Of a stretch of 64,000 nt of DNA, positions 29,710 through 38,099 are shown piece after piece. The position numbers were made by a program, and so were the translations under genes. Position 1 is the stretch's first letter. The number at the start of each line of letters is the position of its first letter. Source of the DNA: an uncultured bacterium (GTDB taxonomy: Bacteria > Planctomycetota > JAJSAM01 > JAJVHW01); contig CALKVK010000011.1 of NCBI GenBank assembly GCA_937996235.1, forward strand, positions 143,481-207,480. Direction: 5' to 3'. Under the pieces are notes generated by a model that had not been told where the DNA came from, did not search any database, and was given only the letters and a program-made list of their open reading frames with translations.

Positions 29710-29838
29710 GGTGTCCTCCTCCGCGGCGCCGCGTGGCTGCTCACGCGACGCCGCCTCCTCAGCGGGGACGCGACGCCGCCGGCCGCCATGCCACGGACCG
29801 CCCCGCCCCTCTCGCCGGCACCTCGGCCGGAACACGCG

Positions 29839-29866
29839 AGAGTACCGCCCCCGTGCGTTAGGTCAA
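29839..29866 (-). promoter_or_regulatory. possible promoter of the DinB gene
   Basis: On the minus strand TTGACC (29866-29861) and TACTCT (29844-29839) are separated by 16 bp, a plausible sigma70-type pair in an otherwise T-poor region. The -35 lies in a direct repeat CCTAAC-ATTGA-CCTAAC. It lies about 130 bp upstream of the GTG start. Weak evidence, from sequence pattern only. Confidence 0.3.
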
Positions 29867-29919
29867 TGTTAGGCATCCGAGAATCTCGGACGCGCACGGC
29901 TCGCCGCCGCCCGGTGCGC

Positions 29920-29947
29920 GCGGCGTGCGGCGTGCGGCGTGCGGCGT
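29920..29947. repeat. tandem heptamer repeat
   Basis: Four perfect consecutive copies of GCGGCGT. The unit is not a multiple of three and lies outside any recognised gene. It may be subject to slipped-strand variation. Confidence 0.7.
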
Positions 29948-30042
29948 CCACGCGTCCGCGGCGCGGCGCGCCCCCACGCGCTCCGGCGCCCACGGCGGAC
30001 ACGGCGCGCGGCGCCGGAACGGCCGGCCCCGGAGCCGGTCGC

Positions 30043-30813
30043 TCAGGCCCGCGCGGCGTCGCGCCAGTCCGGATGCGCGGGCGTCGGCAGCAGGTCGCGG
30101 CGGAGCCGCGTGACGTCGTACTCCGCCGACGCGGCCGCGTACGGCTCCGGGCCGGGTGGAGCGAGCCCCAGCGCGGCGCACGCGACGGCGTAGAACGCCC
30201 CGCGCGAGGGCGACGGCGGCGTCGCGCACAGGTACGTGCGTTCGGGCGCCGCGACTCCGAGAGCCGCGCCCGCCGCCGCCGCGGCATCGTCGTAGTGGAC
30301 GAGCGGCAGCACGCGCTCGAGCGGCCCCGGCGGCACCTCGCGGGAGCGGCGGAGCGCGGCTGCGGGACCACGGCCGGCGGCCCAGAGCCCACCGCAGCGC
30401 AGGATGACGCCACACGCCCCCGCCCACGCGGCGAACGCCGCCTCGCAGGCCGCGACCGCCGCGGCGCGCTCGCCCGTGCCGCGCGGCGACGACTCGTCGA
30501 TGCGACCGCTCGCGCCCGCGTGGAACGCGGTCGACGAGACGAGCACCGCCCGCCGCACGCTGACGTGCGCCGCTGTGAGGGCGCGCACGGCCTCGTGCTG
30601 CAGGGCGGTCCCGGGCAGCGCGAGGAACAGGTCGTCGTCGGGCCGCAGGCGCCCCGCGACGTCGCCGAGCACGCACTCGACGCCGTGGGCCGCGAGCCCC
30701 GCGTGGCGCGACGTCCCGCGGGTCGCCGCGAGCACGGCATCCCCCGCGGCGGCGCGCGCGCGCGCCACGCGCCCGCCGAGCTCTCCCGCACCCCAGACGA
30801 CGAGACGCGCCAT
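30043..30813 (-). CDS. NAD(P)-binding Rossmann protein, extended-SDR/YeeZ-like
   Basis: 256 residues beginning MARLVVWGAGELGGRVARA, a GxGxxG nucleotide-binding turn. RAVLVSSTAFHAG resembles the SDR serine strand, but no canonical YxxxK follows, so it may not be an active dehydrogenase. VILRCGGLWAAGRGP and LVHYDDAAAAA match epimerase-like C-terminal elements. It is divergent from the DUF1704 gene across a 181-bp gap with no clear promoter. Confidence 0.8.
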   Translation of the reverse strand: MARLVVWGAGELGGRVARARAAAGDAVLAATRGTSRHAGLAAHGVECVLGDVAGRLRPDDDLFLALPGTALQHEAVRALTAAHVSVRRAVLVSSTAFHAGASGRIDESSPRGTGERAAAVAACEAAFAAWAGACGVILRCGGLWAAGRGPAAALRRSREVPPGPLERVLPLVHYDDAAAAAGAALGVAAPERTYLCATPPSPSRGAFYAVACAALGLAPPGPEPYAAASAEYDVTRLRRDLLPTPAHPDWRDAARA

Positions 30814-30994
30814 CGCACCTCCGCGGACCGTCGCGCCGTTGCGCCGGCGGCGCGCCGCGGCAGCGTATCAGTCGCGCGTCCGGGCCGCGCGCGAGCCCGG
30901 GGGACGTCGCCCCGGGGCCACCCGACGACGTGAGGCCACCTGCGCGCGGAGGACCGTTGACGCCGCCCTCGCCGTGCTCTCGACTGGGACGCGC

Positions 30995-32374
30995 ATGAGC
31001 GACGCACCCACGCCGGCCCCGACGCCGGCCGCCCCGGCCGGAAGCGATCCCAAGTCCGCGCGCCCCGCGCCCGACGCGCTCTCGCCGTACCACCGGACGG
31101 TCCGGATGCTCTCGGACCGGCTGGTCGAGGCGCAGCGCCCCATCCGGATCCTCGACGCCTGCAAGTGGGACGACGAGATCGAGCGCGCGTTCCACGAGTC
31201 CGGCGCGCGCGAGCTGCCCGCCGTCACCCGCGAGTACTACGAGAAGCGTCCGCCCGCGTTCGACATCGAGGAGAAGCGGCGCGAGTTCTACACGCTCGAG
31301 CGCGACATCCGCCGCGAGCTCGGCACCATGAACGCCTGCGGCGACCTGATGCTGCGCGCGTGCAAGGAGTACCGCGTCGTGCTCGACCTGATCGAGCTGC
31401 GCGGCACGCCCGAGTTCTCGGCCATCTCGCAGGGTCTCTACGGGAGCACCTTCGACCGCTTCCACGCTGGCGACCCGACGCTCGGCGACCTCGGCCGCAC
31501 GATGGCGGAGATCCTCTCGCGCCTCGTCGCGGACGCGAGCCTCGCCGACGAGGACAAGTCGTACGACGCGCCCGCCGCCGTCGCGTTCCTCGCGGAGCGC
31601 ATGGACGCCTACTTCGGGCCCGGCGTCGTGAAGGTGAAGCTCTCGGACGGCGTCGTCGCGGACGCCGCCGCCGGCGCCGACTACATCAAGGTGCGCCAGG
31701 ACGCGCGCTTCAGCCGCCGCGACCTCGAGGTGCTCGAGGTGCACGAGGGCTGGGTGCACATCGGGACGACCCTGAACGGGCAGCTCCAGCCCGTCGCGAC
31801 CTTCCTCGGCAAGGGCACGCCCGCGTGCACCGTCACACAGGAAGGCCTCGCGATCATCCAGGAGATCTTCACGTTCAAATCGAAGCCCGCGCGGGCGAAG
31901 AAGCTGACGGACCGCATCGAGGCGATCCGCATGGCCGAGGAGGGCGCGGACTTCCTGCAGGTCTACCGCGCGCTGCTCGAGGCGGGGAACGACGAGCGCA
32001 ACGCGTACCAGACCGCGCAGCGCGCCTTCCGCGGCAGCCTGCCCGCGGGCTGCGGCCCGTTCACGAAGGACGTCAGCTACAGCAAGGGGTTCATCCTCAT
32101 CTACAACTTCGTCCGCCTGGCCGTGCGCGAGGGCCTCGCCGGGCGCATCCCGCTGCTCTTCGTCGGCAAGCTGCGTCTCAGCGACCTCGGGCTGCTGCAC
32201 CAGCTCGCCGAGGAGGGGCTCGTGCAGGCGCCGCGCTACCTGCCGCCGCCGTACACCGACCTGCGCGGCGTCGCGGCGTGGATGGCGTACTCGAACTTCC
32301 TGAACACGATCGACCTGCGCCGCGCCCGCGACGACTACGCGGGGCTGCTCTCCGGCAAGTCGCACGACGTCTGA
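30995..32374 (+). CDS. DUF1704 (QEGLA-motif) putative metallopeptidase
   Basis: 459 residues. TQEGLA identifies the family annotated as flavohemoglobin-expression-modulating QEGLA-motif protein. At about residue 250 it has VLEVHEGWVHIGTTLNG, an HExxxH zinc motif. Eukaryotic members of this fold (MATCAP/KIAA0895) are tyrosine carboxypeptidases using the same HExxxH. The first ~30 residues are Pro/Ala-rich and disordered. A zinc peptidase activity is inferred from the family; the bacterial substrate is unknown. ATG 30995 was chosen because the frame upstream is Arg-rich noise. Confidence 0.9.
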   Translation: MSDAPTPAPTPAAPAGSDPKSARPAPDALSPYHRTVRMLSDRLVEAQRPIRILDACKWDDEIERAFHESGARELPAVTREYYEKRPPAFDIEEKRREFYTLERDIRRELGTMNACGDLMLRACKEYRVVLDLIELRGTPEFSAISQGLYGSTFDRFHAGDPTLGDLGRTMAEILSRLVADASLADEDKSYDAPAAVAFLAERMDAYFGPGVVKVKLSDGVVADAAAGADYIKVRQDARFSRRDLEVLEVHEGWVHIGTTLNGQLQPVATFLGKGTPACTVTQEGLAIIQEIFTFKSKPARAKKLTDRIEAIRMAEEGADFLQVYRALLEAGNDERNAYQTAQRAFRGSLPAGCGPFTKDVSYSKGFILIYNFVRLAVREGLAGRIPLLFVGKLRLSDLGLLHQLAEEGLVQAPRYLPPPYTDLRGVAAWMAYSNFLNTIDLRRARDDYAGLLSGKSHDV

Positions 32375-32433
32375 GCGGCGGCGCGCAGGTCGCGCACGCA
32401 ACGCGCCCGCGCGTCGCCCGGCGTCGCCGCGGC

Positions 32434-33381
32434 TCATGCCGGCGCCGCCAGATCCGCCGCGCCGACGGGCCGTGTCGGCGGCTCCGACTCGGGCGGCGGC
32501 GCAGGAGCCGCGGCATCGTCGCCACCGGGAGGCGCGGACGGCGCCACGCGGCCAGGCGCCGGAGCCGCACCGTCGTCTGCCGGCGCGTCGTCGTCGACGC
32601 CCGCGGACGACAGCGGCGCCGACACGATGCGCGCCCTCGGCAGCGTCTCCCACGAGAGCTCCAGCGCAGCGCACACGAAGCGCAGGAGCGGCACCGCCGC
32701 GCTCCACCATGCGAACGCGACGTCGAGCAGCAGCGGTCCGGCTGCGCCCTCGAGCGGCAGGTCGCGCGAGACGCGGAACGCGGTGCGGCGCAGGTCGCCC
32801 GCGAACGGGTGTTCGCGCGGCCAGCCGCGCGGCACGCGCACGAGATCGGGCGGCTCCAGGTCGCCGTAGACGACGCGCAGCGCCGGCGCGGCGCGCACCT
32901 CGGCCCAGCCGGAGCGGTCGCGGTCGAGCGCCTCGCGCATGCGCTGCAGCGTGCGCGGCCCTGCGGGCCGGTATCCCGCGCCGACGATCGCCCCACGCGA
33001 GGTCAGTCGCAGCGTGAGCGCGGGCGCGAAGCGCGGATCTTCGCCGTCGTGCGCGAAGCGCAGCGCGAGCGAGTCGTGGTACGGACGCGCCCCGGCGAAG
33101 CGCGCGTCGCGGGCGATGCGCAGGATCGAGCCGCCCGAGCCGCTCAGCACCGCCTGGAAGCGCGGGAACTCGCCCGGCAGTCGCTCCCCCACCGCGCGCA
33201 CGAGCGCGCGCACCGGCGTGCGCACGTCGCGCTCGAAGCGCCTGCTCTGCGCGTGGAACCACGCGCGGTCGTTGTTGCGCTCGAGCTCGCCCAAGAACTC
33301 GAACACGCCCGCCCCGAGCCCCTCGAACGGGGCCGCGGCAGCTCCGCGCCGCGCGGCGCGGCCGTCGTCGTCGCCGTGCAT
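32434..33381 (-). CDS. DUF2461 domain protein
   Basis: 315 residues. The DUF2461 pattern starts at about residue 25: VFEFLGELERNNDRAWFHAQ, then DVRTPVRALVRAVG, ILRIARDARFAGARPYHDSL and YRPAGPRTLQRMREAL. The C-terminal ~80 residues are an Asp/Pro/Ala-rich low-complexity tail not usual in the family. Function of the family unknown. It lies 52 bp downstream of the pseudouridine synthase on the same strand and may be co-transcribed. Confidence 0.88.
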   Translation of the reverse strand: MHGDDDGRAARRGAAAAPFEGLGAGVFEFLGELERNNDRAWFHAQSRRFERDVRTPVRALVRAVGERLPGEFPRFQAVLSGSGGSILRIARDARFAGARPYHDSLALRFAHDGEDPRFAPALTLRLTSRGAIVGAGYRPAGPRTLQRMREALDRDRSGWAEVRAAPALRVVYGDLEPPDLVRVPRGWPREHPFAGDLRRTAFRVSRDLPLEGAAGPLLLDVAFAWWSAAVPLLRFVCAALELSWETLPRARIVSAPLSSAGVDDDAPADDGAAPAPGRVAPSAPPGGDDAAAPAPPPESEPPTRPVGAADLAAPA

Positions 33382-33433
33382 CTCGTCGCTCCGGTGTCGT
33401 CCCGGAGCTGAGGTCGCACGAGCGGGCCGAAGG

Positions 33434-34207
33434 TTACATCGACGCGCGCGGACGCCGCCCCGGCGCGGCGCCGCCCAGTGCCGCGAGCTCGCGCGACGTG
33501 AGCGGACGCAGCGCGCCGGGCGCGAGGTCGCCGAGCGCGACGGGGCCGAAGCTGGTCCGCAGGAGCACGAGGACCTCGTGACCCTCCGCCTCGCAGCGCC
33601 TGCGGATCTCGCGGTTCCTGCCCTCGAGGAGCGTGATCGTGAGCCACGCGCTGCGCGCGGCGACCGAGGCGACCTCGACCTGCATGGGCGCGAGCACGAG
33701 GCCGTCGGTCTCGAGCGGCTCGGTGCGCCAGCGCGCGAGCGTCGCGTCGCCCGGCACGCCGCGCACCTTCACCCGATACGTCCGCGGCACCCGCTGCGCC
33801 GGATCGAGCAGACGCGCCGCGCCCTCGGTGTCGTTCGTGAGCAGGAGCAGCCCCGCGCTGGCGCGGTCGAGACGCCCGACCGGCGCGAGTCCGGGCGCGT
33901 GCGGCGGCGGCACGAGGTCGAGCACGGTCGCGCGGCCCTCCGGGTCGTTCGTGGTCGAGACGACGCCGCGCGGCTTGTTGAGCGCGAGCCACACGAACCC
34001 GCGGCGCGCCTCGTCCAAGCGCACCGGCGTGCCGTCCACGAGCACCGCGTCGCGCGCCGGGTCCACGCGCACCGCACCGTCGGTGCACACCGCGCCGTTC
34101 AGCGTCACGCGCCCCGCCCGCACCAGCTCGCGTGCGCCGTTGCGTGTCGCCGCGCCGCACTTCGAGAGGTAGCGCACGAGCGGCGGACCGGTCACGCGGC
34201 GCGGCAT
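33434..34207 (-). CDS. rRNA pseudouridine synthase, RsuA/RluB family
   Basis: 257 residues. An S4 RNA-binding domain (LVRYLSKCGAATRNGARELV) precedes the catalytic domain with GLAPVGRLDRASAGLLLLTN, where the Asp of GRLD is the nucleophile. NKPRGVVSTTNDPEGR and LLEGRNREIRRRCEAEGHEV are further family signatures. RsuA acts on 16S and RluB/E/F on 23S rRNA; the exact target site cannot be decided here. Confidence 0.92.
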   Translation of the reverse strand: MPRRVTGPPLVRYLSKCGAATRNGARELVRAGRVTLNGAVCTDGAVRVDPARDAVLVDGTPVRLDEARRGFVWLALNKPRGVVSTTNDPEGRATVLDLVPPPHAPGLAPVGRLDRASAGLLLLTNDTEGAARLLDPAQRVPRTYRVKVRGVPGDATLARWRTEPLETDGLVLAPMQVEVASVAARSAWLTITLLEGRNREIRRRCEAEGHEVLVLLRTSFGPVALGDLAPGALRPLTSRELAALGGAAPGRRPRASM

Positions 34208-34329
34208 GTCGGGCTCTGCTCCAGGGAGTGCGCCGCACGCTGCGACGCGGCCGCGGATGCTACCCCGCAGCGCTCGCCGGCCCCCGCGGCCGGCGCGTCG
34301 CGACGTCGCGCGCCGCAGGATTCCGATTC

Positions 34330-34346
34330 CATCGTGGTTGACGATG
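34330..34346. promoter_or_regulatory. candidate MarR operator
   Basis: A perfect inverted repeat CATCGT-GGTTG-ACGATG, 20 bp before the start codon of the MarR-type gene, contains TTGACG on the + strand. MarR proteins usually repress their own operon at such sites. Assignment is inference. Confidence 0.45.
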
Positions 34347-34365
34347 CACTTTCGCGCGAGATCCT

Positions 34366-34821
34366 GTGCGCGTGGACCCCAGCGACGCCGCCGAGCGCTT
34401 CCTCGAGCTCTTCCATCTCGCGTACCTGCGCTTCCACGCGCGGGCGGCGCGCGGGGAGCGGCGGATCTCGCCGGAGTCGTTCGGCGTGCTCGTCCACCTC
34501 GCCTCGACGGGTCCGCTGACGATCTCGGAGTGCTGCCTGCACTTCGAGCGCTCGCAGGCCGCGATGAGCGACATCGTCACGCGCCTCGAGCGCCGCGGTC
34601 TCGTGGCGCGCGTGGCGGACGAGCGCGACCGCCGCCGCACGCTCGTGTGGCTGACGCCGCGCGGCCGCACGGCCCTCGAGCGCGCGACGCGTGTGCTCGA
34701 CACGGCGCGGCTCGCCGAGGCCTTCGAACACCTGTCCGGCGCGGAGCGCAGGCGCCTGCTCGCGCTCTTCGCCGCCGTCGTCGAGTCGTCCCGCACAGCG
34801 GGAGAAGGAGAGCGTCCATGA
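34366..34821 (+). CDS. MarR-family transcriptional regulator
   Basis: 151 residues. A winged helix is clear: LASTGPLTISECCLHFERSQ gives the first helices and AAMSDIVTRLERRGLVARVA the recognition helix and wing; DRRRTLVWLTPRG is the classic wing end. Start is GTG 34366 or GTG 34372 (no strong ribosome-binding site for either). Its stop overlaps the next gene (ATGA). Probably controls the downstream zinc-ribbon and SRPBCC genes and itself. Confidence 0.9.
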   Translation: MRVDPSDAAERFLELFHLAYLRFHARAARGERRISPESFGVLVHLASTGPLTISECCLHFERSQAAMSDIVTRLERRGLVARVADERDRRRTLVWLTPRGRTALERATRVLDTARLAEAFEHLSGAERRRLLALFAAVVESSRTAGEGERP

Positions 34822-35060
34822 GCGCGACGCGCTGCGAGAGCTGCACGATGGGCATCGAGACCGGCCCCTACTGTCACCACTGCGTCGACGCGAGCGGAGC
34901 GCTGCGTCCCTTCGCGGAGACGTTCGAGCGCTTCCGCCAGTGGATGCGCCGCGAGGAGCCCGCGCTCGGCGCCGACGAGGTCGACGCGCGCGTCCGCGCG
35001 TTCATGGGGAAGGCGCCCGCGTGGCGTGACCACCCGGACCTGCGGCGCAGCGGGAGCTGA
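34818..35060 (+). CDS. small zinc-ribbon protein (80 aa)
   Basis: CESCTMGIETGPYCHHC gives two CxxC-type knuckles at residues 6-22, as in the putative zinc ribbon family PF12674, followed by a helical C-terminus (FAETFERFRQWMRREEPALG). ATG overlaps the MarR stop and follows GGAGAAGGAG. In other bacteria such proteins accompany regulators and stress genes; no function is established. Confidence 0.8.
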   Translation: MSATRCESCTMGIETGPYCHHCVDASGALRPFAETFERFRQWMRREEPALGADEVDARVRAFMGKAPAWRDHPDLRRSGS

Positions 35061-35064
35061 TCGC

Positions 35065-35571
35065 ATGAGACGGCGAACGAAGATCGTGATCGGCGTCGTC
35101 GCGACGCCGCTCGCCCTCGTCGCGCTGGTGTGGACCGTCGGCGCGTGCCTGCCGGCGGCGCACACGGCGACGGTCGAGGCGCGCTTCGCGTCACCTCCCG
35201 CGGTGCTGTGGAGCGCGGTCTCCGACCTGGAGGGCAGTGCGGCGTGGCGTCCGTCGGCGACGCGCGTCGTGCGCCTCGCGGACCGCGACGGGCGGGCGGT
35301 CTACGAGGAGACGAACGACTTCGGCCCCGTCCGCTACGAGGTCGTCGAGGCGACGCCGCCCGCGCGGCTCGTCACGCGCATCGTGGACGAGGCGGAGTTC
35401 GGCGGCACGTGGACGTACGTGCTCGCGGACGACGGCGGCGGCACGCGCCTGACCATCACCGAGGACGGCGTCGTCCACGCGCCCGTCTTCCGCTTCGTGT
35501 CGCGCTTCGTGATGGGCCACGACGCGACGCTGCGCACGTACCTCGGCGACCTGCAGAGACACGTGCCGTGA
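35065..35571 (+). CDS. SRPBCC-family protein with N-terminal membrane anchor
   Basis: 168 residues. A transmembrane helix (KIVIGVVATPLALVALVWTV) is followed by a START/polyketide-cyclase-like fold: ATVEARFASPPAVLWSAVSD, YEVVEATPPARLVTRIVDE, GGTWTYVLADDGGGTRLTIT. The ATG at 35065 is 4 bp after the previous stop and has GGGAG upstream. Third gene of the MarR operon. May bind a hydrophobic ligand at the outer face of the membrane. Confidence 0.82.
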   Translation: MRRRTKIVIGVVATPLALVALVWTVGACLPAAHTATVEARFASPPAVLWSAVSDLEGSAAWRPSATRVVRLADRDGRAVYEETNDFGPVRYEVVEATPPARLVTRIVDEAEFGGTWTYVLADDGGGTRLTITEDGVVHAPVFRFVSRFVMGHDATLRTYLGDLQRHVP

Positions 35572-35599
35572 CGCGAGCGGCGGCGCCGCGGCCCGCGGA

Positions 35600-35983
35600 C
35601 TACGCGGTGCCGGCGGCGGACGCCGGAGTCGCGCGGTACGCGGCCGCGAAGAGCACCGCCAGCGTCAGGTCGATCAGCGCGAACGGCAGCACGGCCGCGG
35701 CGAGCCGGCCCTGGGCGAAGAGGACGAGGACCGGGATCCCGAACGCGAGCTTCTCGACGATCGTCACGGGCATCAACGGGCGGAAGCGGACCGGGTCGCG
35801 CGCGATGACGAGGAACGCGATCTGCCAGGCGAGCGCCACGCCGACGAAGCCGTAGAAGTGCTCCGGGTGCGTGATCGGCGGCGGCTGGTCGCGTCCGATG
35901 CGCTCCTCGAGCAGGTACATGGGCGCCAGTGCCAGGATCCCGTAGATCGCGGCCACGCGGTAGGTGCGGCGGGCGAACGTCAT
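35600..35983 (-). CDS. four-helix membrane protein of unknown function (127 aa)
   Basis: Helices at about residues 10-27, 43-62, 70-90 and 98-118 (YRVAAIYGILALAPMYLLEE, FYGFVGVALAWQIAFLVIAR). The THPEHFYGF segment between helices 1 and 2 recurs in small DoxX/DUF4345-like proteins, but I cannot place it firmly. ATG 35983 has AGGAAGC upstream. Convergent with the SRPBCC gene. Confidence 0.72.
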   Translation of the reverse strand: MTFARRTYRVAAIYGILALAPMYLLEERIGRDQPPPITHPEHFYGFVGVALAWQIAFLVIARDPVRFRPLMPVTIVEKLAFGIPVLVLFAQGRLAAAVLPFALIDLTLAVLFAAAYRATPASAAGTA

Positions 35984-36125
35984 GCTTCCTCCGTGCTGCG
36001 CGACGACGGACGCGCGTCGCATGATCCGCGCGCCGTCGCCGTCGCCGTCGATTCCGGCGCGCAACCTGCCGACGCGCACGTGCACGTCGCCTCCCGATCG
36101 CCGTCGGCGCGCACGCTGCGGCGCG

Positions 36126-37058
36126 TCACATCAGCCGCCGGATGTCGTGCGGCACGGGGCTCTCGATCGTGATCCGCGCGCCGGTGGACGGGTGGTCGAA
36201 CGCGAGGCTCCGCGCGTGGAGCGCGTGGCGGGCGATGTCGGCCGACTTCCGCGGACGGCCGGGCGGCACGTACAGGCGCTCGCCGACCAGCGGGATGCCG
36301 CGCAGCATGGCGTGGAGCCGGATCTGGTTGCGGCGCCCGGAGACGAGCCGCACCTCGAGCGCCGAGCGCCCGCCGGGCAGCTCCGCCGTCACGCGGTAGT
36401 GCGCCTCGGCGAGCACGCCGCCGGGCGTGTGCTCGTCCACGGCGCGCTGCACGCGACGCTCGGCGTCCCACGCCATCCAGTCCGCCCAGAGGCCCTCGCG
36501 CGGCGTGGGGACGCCCTCCACGATCGCCAGGTAGACGCGCTCCGGCGTCCGCGCATGGAACTGCGCGCGCAGCCTCTCGAACGTGCCTTCGTCCTTCGCG
36601 AAGAGCACGGCGCCGGAGGTGTCGCGGTCGATGCGGTGCGCGGCGAAGGGCGCGCGCTTCTGCCGCTGGAGGTACGGACGGAGCCGGTCCGTCACGGTGT
36701 CGCGCTCGCGCTCCTGCTTCCGCGACGCGGCGTCGGTGAGCAGGCCCGCGGGCTTGTCGACGACGAGCAGCCACGTGTCCTCGTGGAGGATCGGCATGCC
36801 CGCGACGCGCAGCGACGGCTGCGGCGCACGCCGCGCGCCGCCCGTGCCCGGCCGGTTCCAGTCGATGCTGACGACGTCGCCCGGCGCGACGGGCCGTCCG
36901 GCGTCGCGGCACTCCTCGCCGCCGACCGAGACCTTCCCGCTCTCGACGACCGTGCGCGCCTTGCGCCGCGCACCGACGCTCGCGCGCGCCGCGACGGCCT
37001 TGTCGAGCCGCCAGCCCGCCTGCTCGGCCGGCGTCGCCCACGTCTCGGTGCCGCTCAC
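36126..37058 (-). CDS. RluA-family 23S rRNA pseudouridine synthase
   Basis: 310 residues. The N-terminal S4-like region (WRLDKAVAARASVGARRKAR) is followed by a RluA catalytic domain with FAAHRIDRDTSGAVLFAKDE, containing the nucleophilic Asp, and VSGRRNQIRLHAMLRGIPLV. GTG 37058 is preferred over an ATG at 37100 because the extra residues fall in the family C palindrome. RluC/RluD-like specificity cannot be settled. Confidence 0.92.
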   Translation of the reverse strand: MSGTETWATPAEQAGWRLDKAVAARASVGARRKARTVVESGKVSVGGEECRDAGRPVAPGDVVSIDWNRPGTGGARRAPQPSLRVAGMPILHEDTWLLVVDKPAGLLTDAASRKQERERDTVTDRLRPYLQRQKRAPFAAHRIDRDTSGAVLFAKDEGTFERLRAQFHARTPERVYLAIVEGVPTPREGLWADWMAWDAERRVQRAVDEHTPGGVLAEAHYRVTAELPGGRSALEVRLVSGRRNQIRLHAMLRGIPLVGERLYVPPGRPRKSADIARHALHARSLAFDHPSTGARITIESPVPHDIRRLM

Positions 37059-37086
37059 GCCGCCATCGTACGCCCGACCACTCCAC

Positions 37087-37166
37087 ACGGTGTCAGACAC
37101 CGTTCGTCGGCCAGACCGCTACGAACGGTGTCCGCTACGAACGGTGTCTGACACCGCGCGTAGCGG
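37087..37166. repeat. palindromic repeat family C, locus C1
   Basis: ACGGTGTCAGACACCGT (perfect palindrome, 37087-37103) is followed by two direct copies of GCTACGAACGGTGTC; the second extends into CTGACACCG and ends CGTAGCGG. Fills the gap between the divergent RluA and rhomboid genes, so it must also hold or border their promoters. Confidence 0.75.
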
Positions 37167-37210
37167 ATGACGGTGAGCCGGACGCCCACCGGATCGGTTA
37201 TCACGGCGTC

Positions 37211-38041
37211 ATGTGGATCACGGGCATCGAGGACGACGACGGGGGGAGCATCGGCTTCGCCACGCTCGCGCTCGCCGCCGCGCTCGTCGCCGTGTTCGTC
37301 TGCACGCCCGCGCGGGCGCCGCAGATCCCCGATCCGCTCGCGCTCGACCCGCGCGCGCCCTGGCCGTGGACGCTGCTGACGTCCGAGTTCCAGCACGCCG
37401 ACATCGGCCACCTGATCTCGAACCTCGTCCCGCTCCTCCTGCTCGGCGTGCGCGTCGAGAAGCGCACCGGCCCGTGGCGCTTCCTGCTCCTCTACGTGGT
37501 GTGCGCGGTCGGTGCGAGCCTGGCGTACGTCGTCATCGGGTTCTTCGAGGGCCGCACCGCGCCGGCCGTCGGCGCATCGGGCGCCGTCGCGGGCATCATC
37601 GGCGCCGCCCTCGTGCTCGCGCCGGGGATGTCGTTCGCCGTCGTCCCCTCGTGGCGCGACACACGCGCAGGCACGGTGTCGATTCCCCTCGGCGGACTGG
37701 TGCTCCTCTGGCTGCTCGTCCAGGCGCGCTACGCACTCATGACGCGCTACGGCAGCATCGCGTGGGAGGCGCACGTCGGCGGCCTCGCGCCCGGCTGGGC
37801 GCTCGCGCGCTGGGCAGCCCACCCGTCGACGGCCGGCCGCTGGTGGCACGTCGAGCCCGTCTTCGCGCACGAGATGCGCCCCGTCTCGCGCATGCAGGCC
37901 CAGTACGAGGCCGCGCGCTGGCGTGCCGACGAACACCGCGCCGACTGCGCGCGCCAGCCGAGGCCGCAGCCGCCCCTCCCGCCGCTCGCGTACGCGCCGC
38001 CGGAAGCACCGCCCGCGGACGACGCGCCGCCGCCGGCCTGA
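37211..38041 (+). CDS. rhomboid-family intramembrane serine protease
   Basis: 276 residues with about six helices. The motifs are HADIGHLISNLVPLLLLG (HxxxN loop), VGASGAVAGIIGAALVLAPG with the catalytic serine in GASGA, and a histidine in WEAHVGGLAPGWALARW. Serine and histidine form the dyad. A ~90-residue Pro/Ala/Arg-rich cytoplasmic tail follows. Cleaves transmembrane substrates; the target is unknown. The ATG at 37211 directly follows the repeat locus. Confidence 0.92.
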   Translation: MWITGIEDDDGGSIGFATLALAAALVAVFVCTPARAPQIPDPLALDPRAPWPWTLLTSEFQHADIGHLISNLVPLLLLGVRVEKRTGPWRFLLLYVVCAVGASLAYVVIGFFEGRTAPAVGASGAVAGIIGAALVLAPGMSFAVVPSWRDTRAGTVSIPLGGLVLLWLLVQARYALMTRYGSIAWEAHVGGLAPGWALARWAAHPSTAGRWWHVEPVFAHEMRPVSRMQAQYEAARWRADEHRADCARQPRPQPPLPPLAYAPPEAPPADDAPPPA

Positions 38042-38053
38042 CAGCGCCGCGAA

Positions 38054-38088
38054 CCACTACGAACGGTGTCTGACACCGTCCGTAGCGG
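38054..38088. repeat. palindromic repeat family C, copy C2
   Basis: AACGGTGTCTGACACCGT flanked by CCACTACG and CGTAGCGG, so the flanks pair as well. It lies 12 bp after the rhomboid stop and 11 bp before repeat A2. Confidence 0.75.
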
Positions 38089-38099
38089 TTGCCGCGGCC

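Larger units (their letters stand above)
29710..30042. other. 333-bp intergenic region
   Basis: No coding gene recognised. It holds a possible promoter for the DinB gene, a TCCGAG-AAT-CTCGGA inverted repeat (29876-29890), and four tandem copies of the heptamer GCGGCGT (29920-29947). The remainder is plain GC-rich sequence. Confidence 0.6.

Noticed and set aside
29876..29890. TCCGAG-AAT-CTCGGA as a terminator
   Set aside because: The stem is only 6 bp, has no T-tract, and lies upstream of the DinB gene rather than after a gene.
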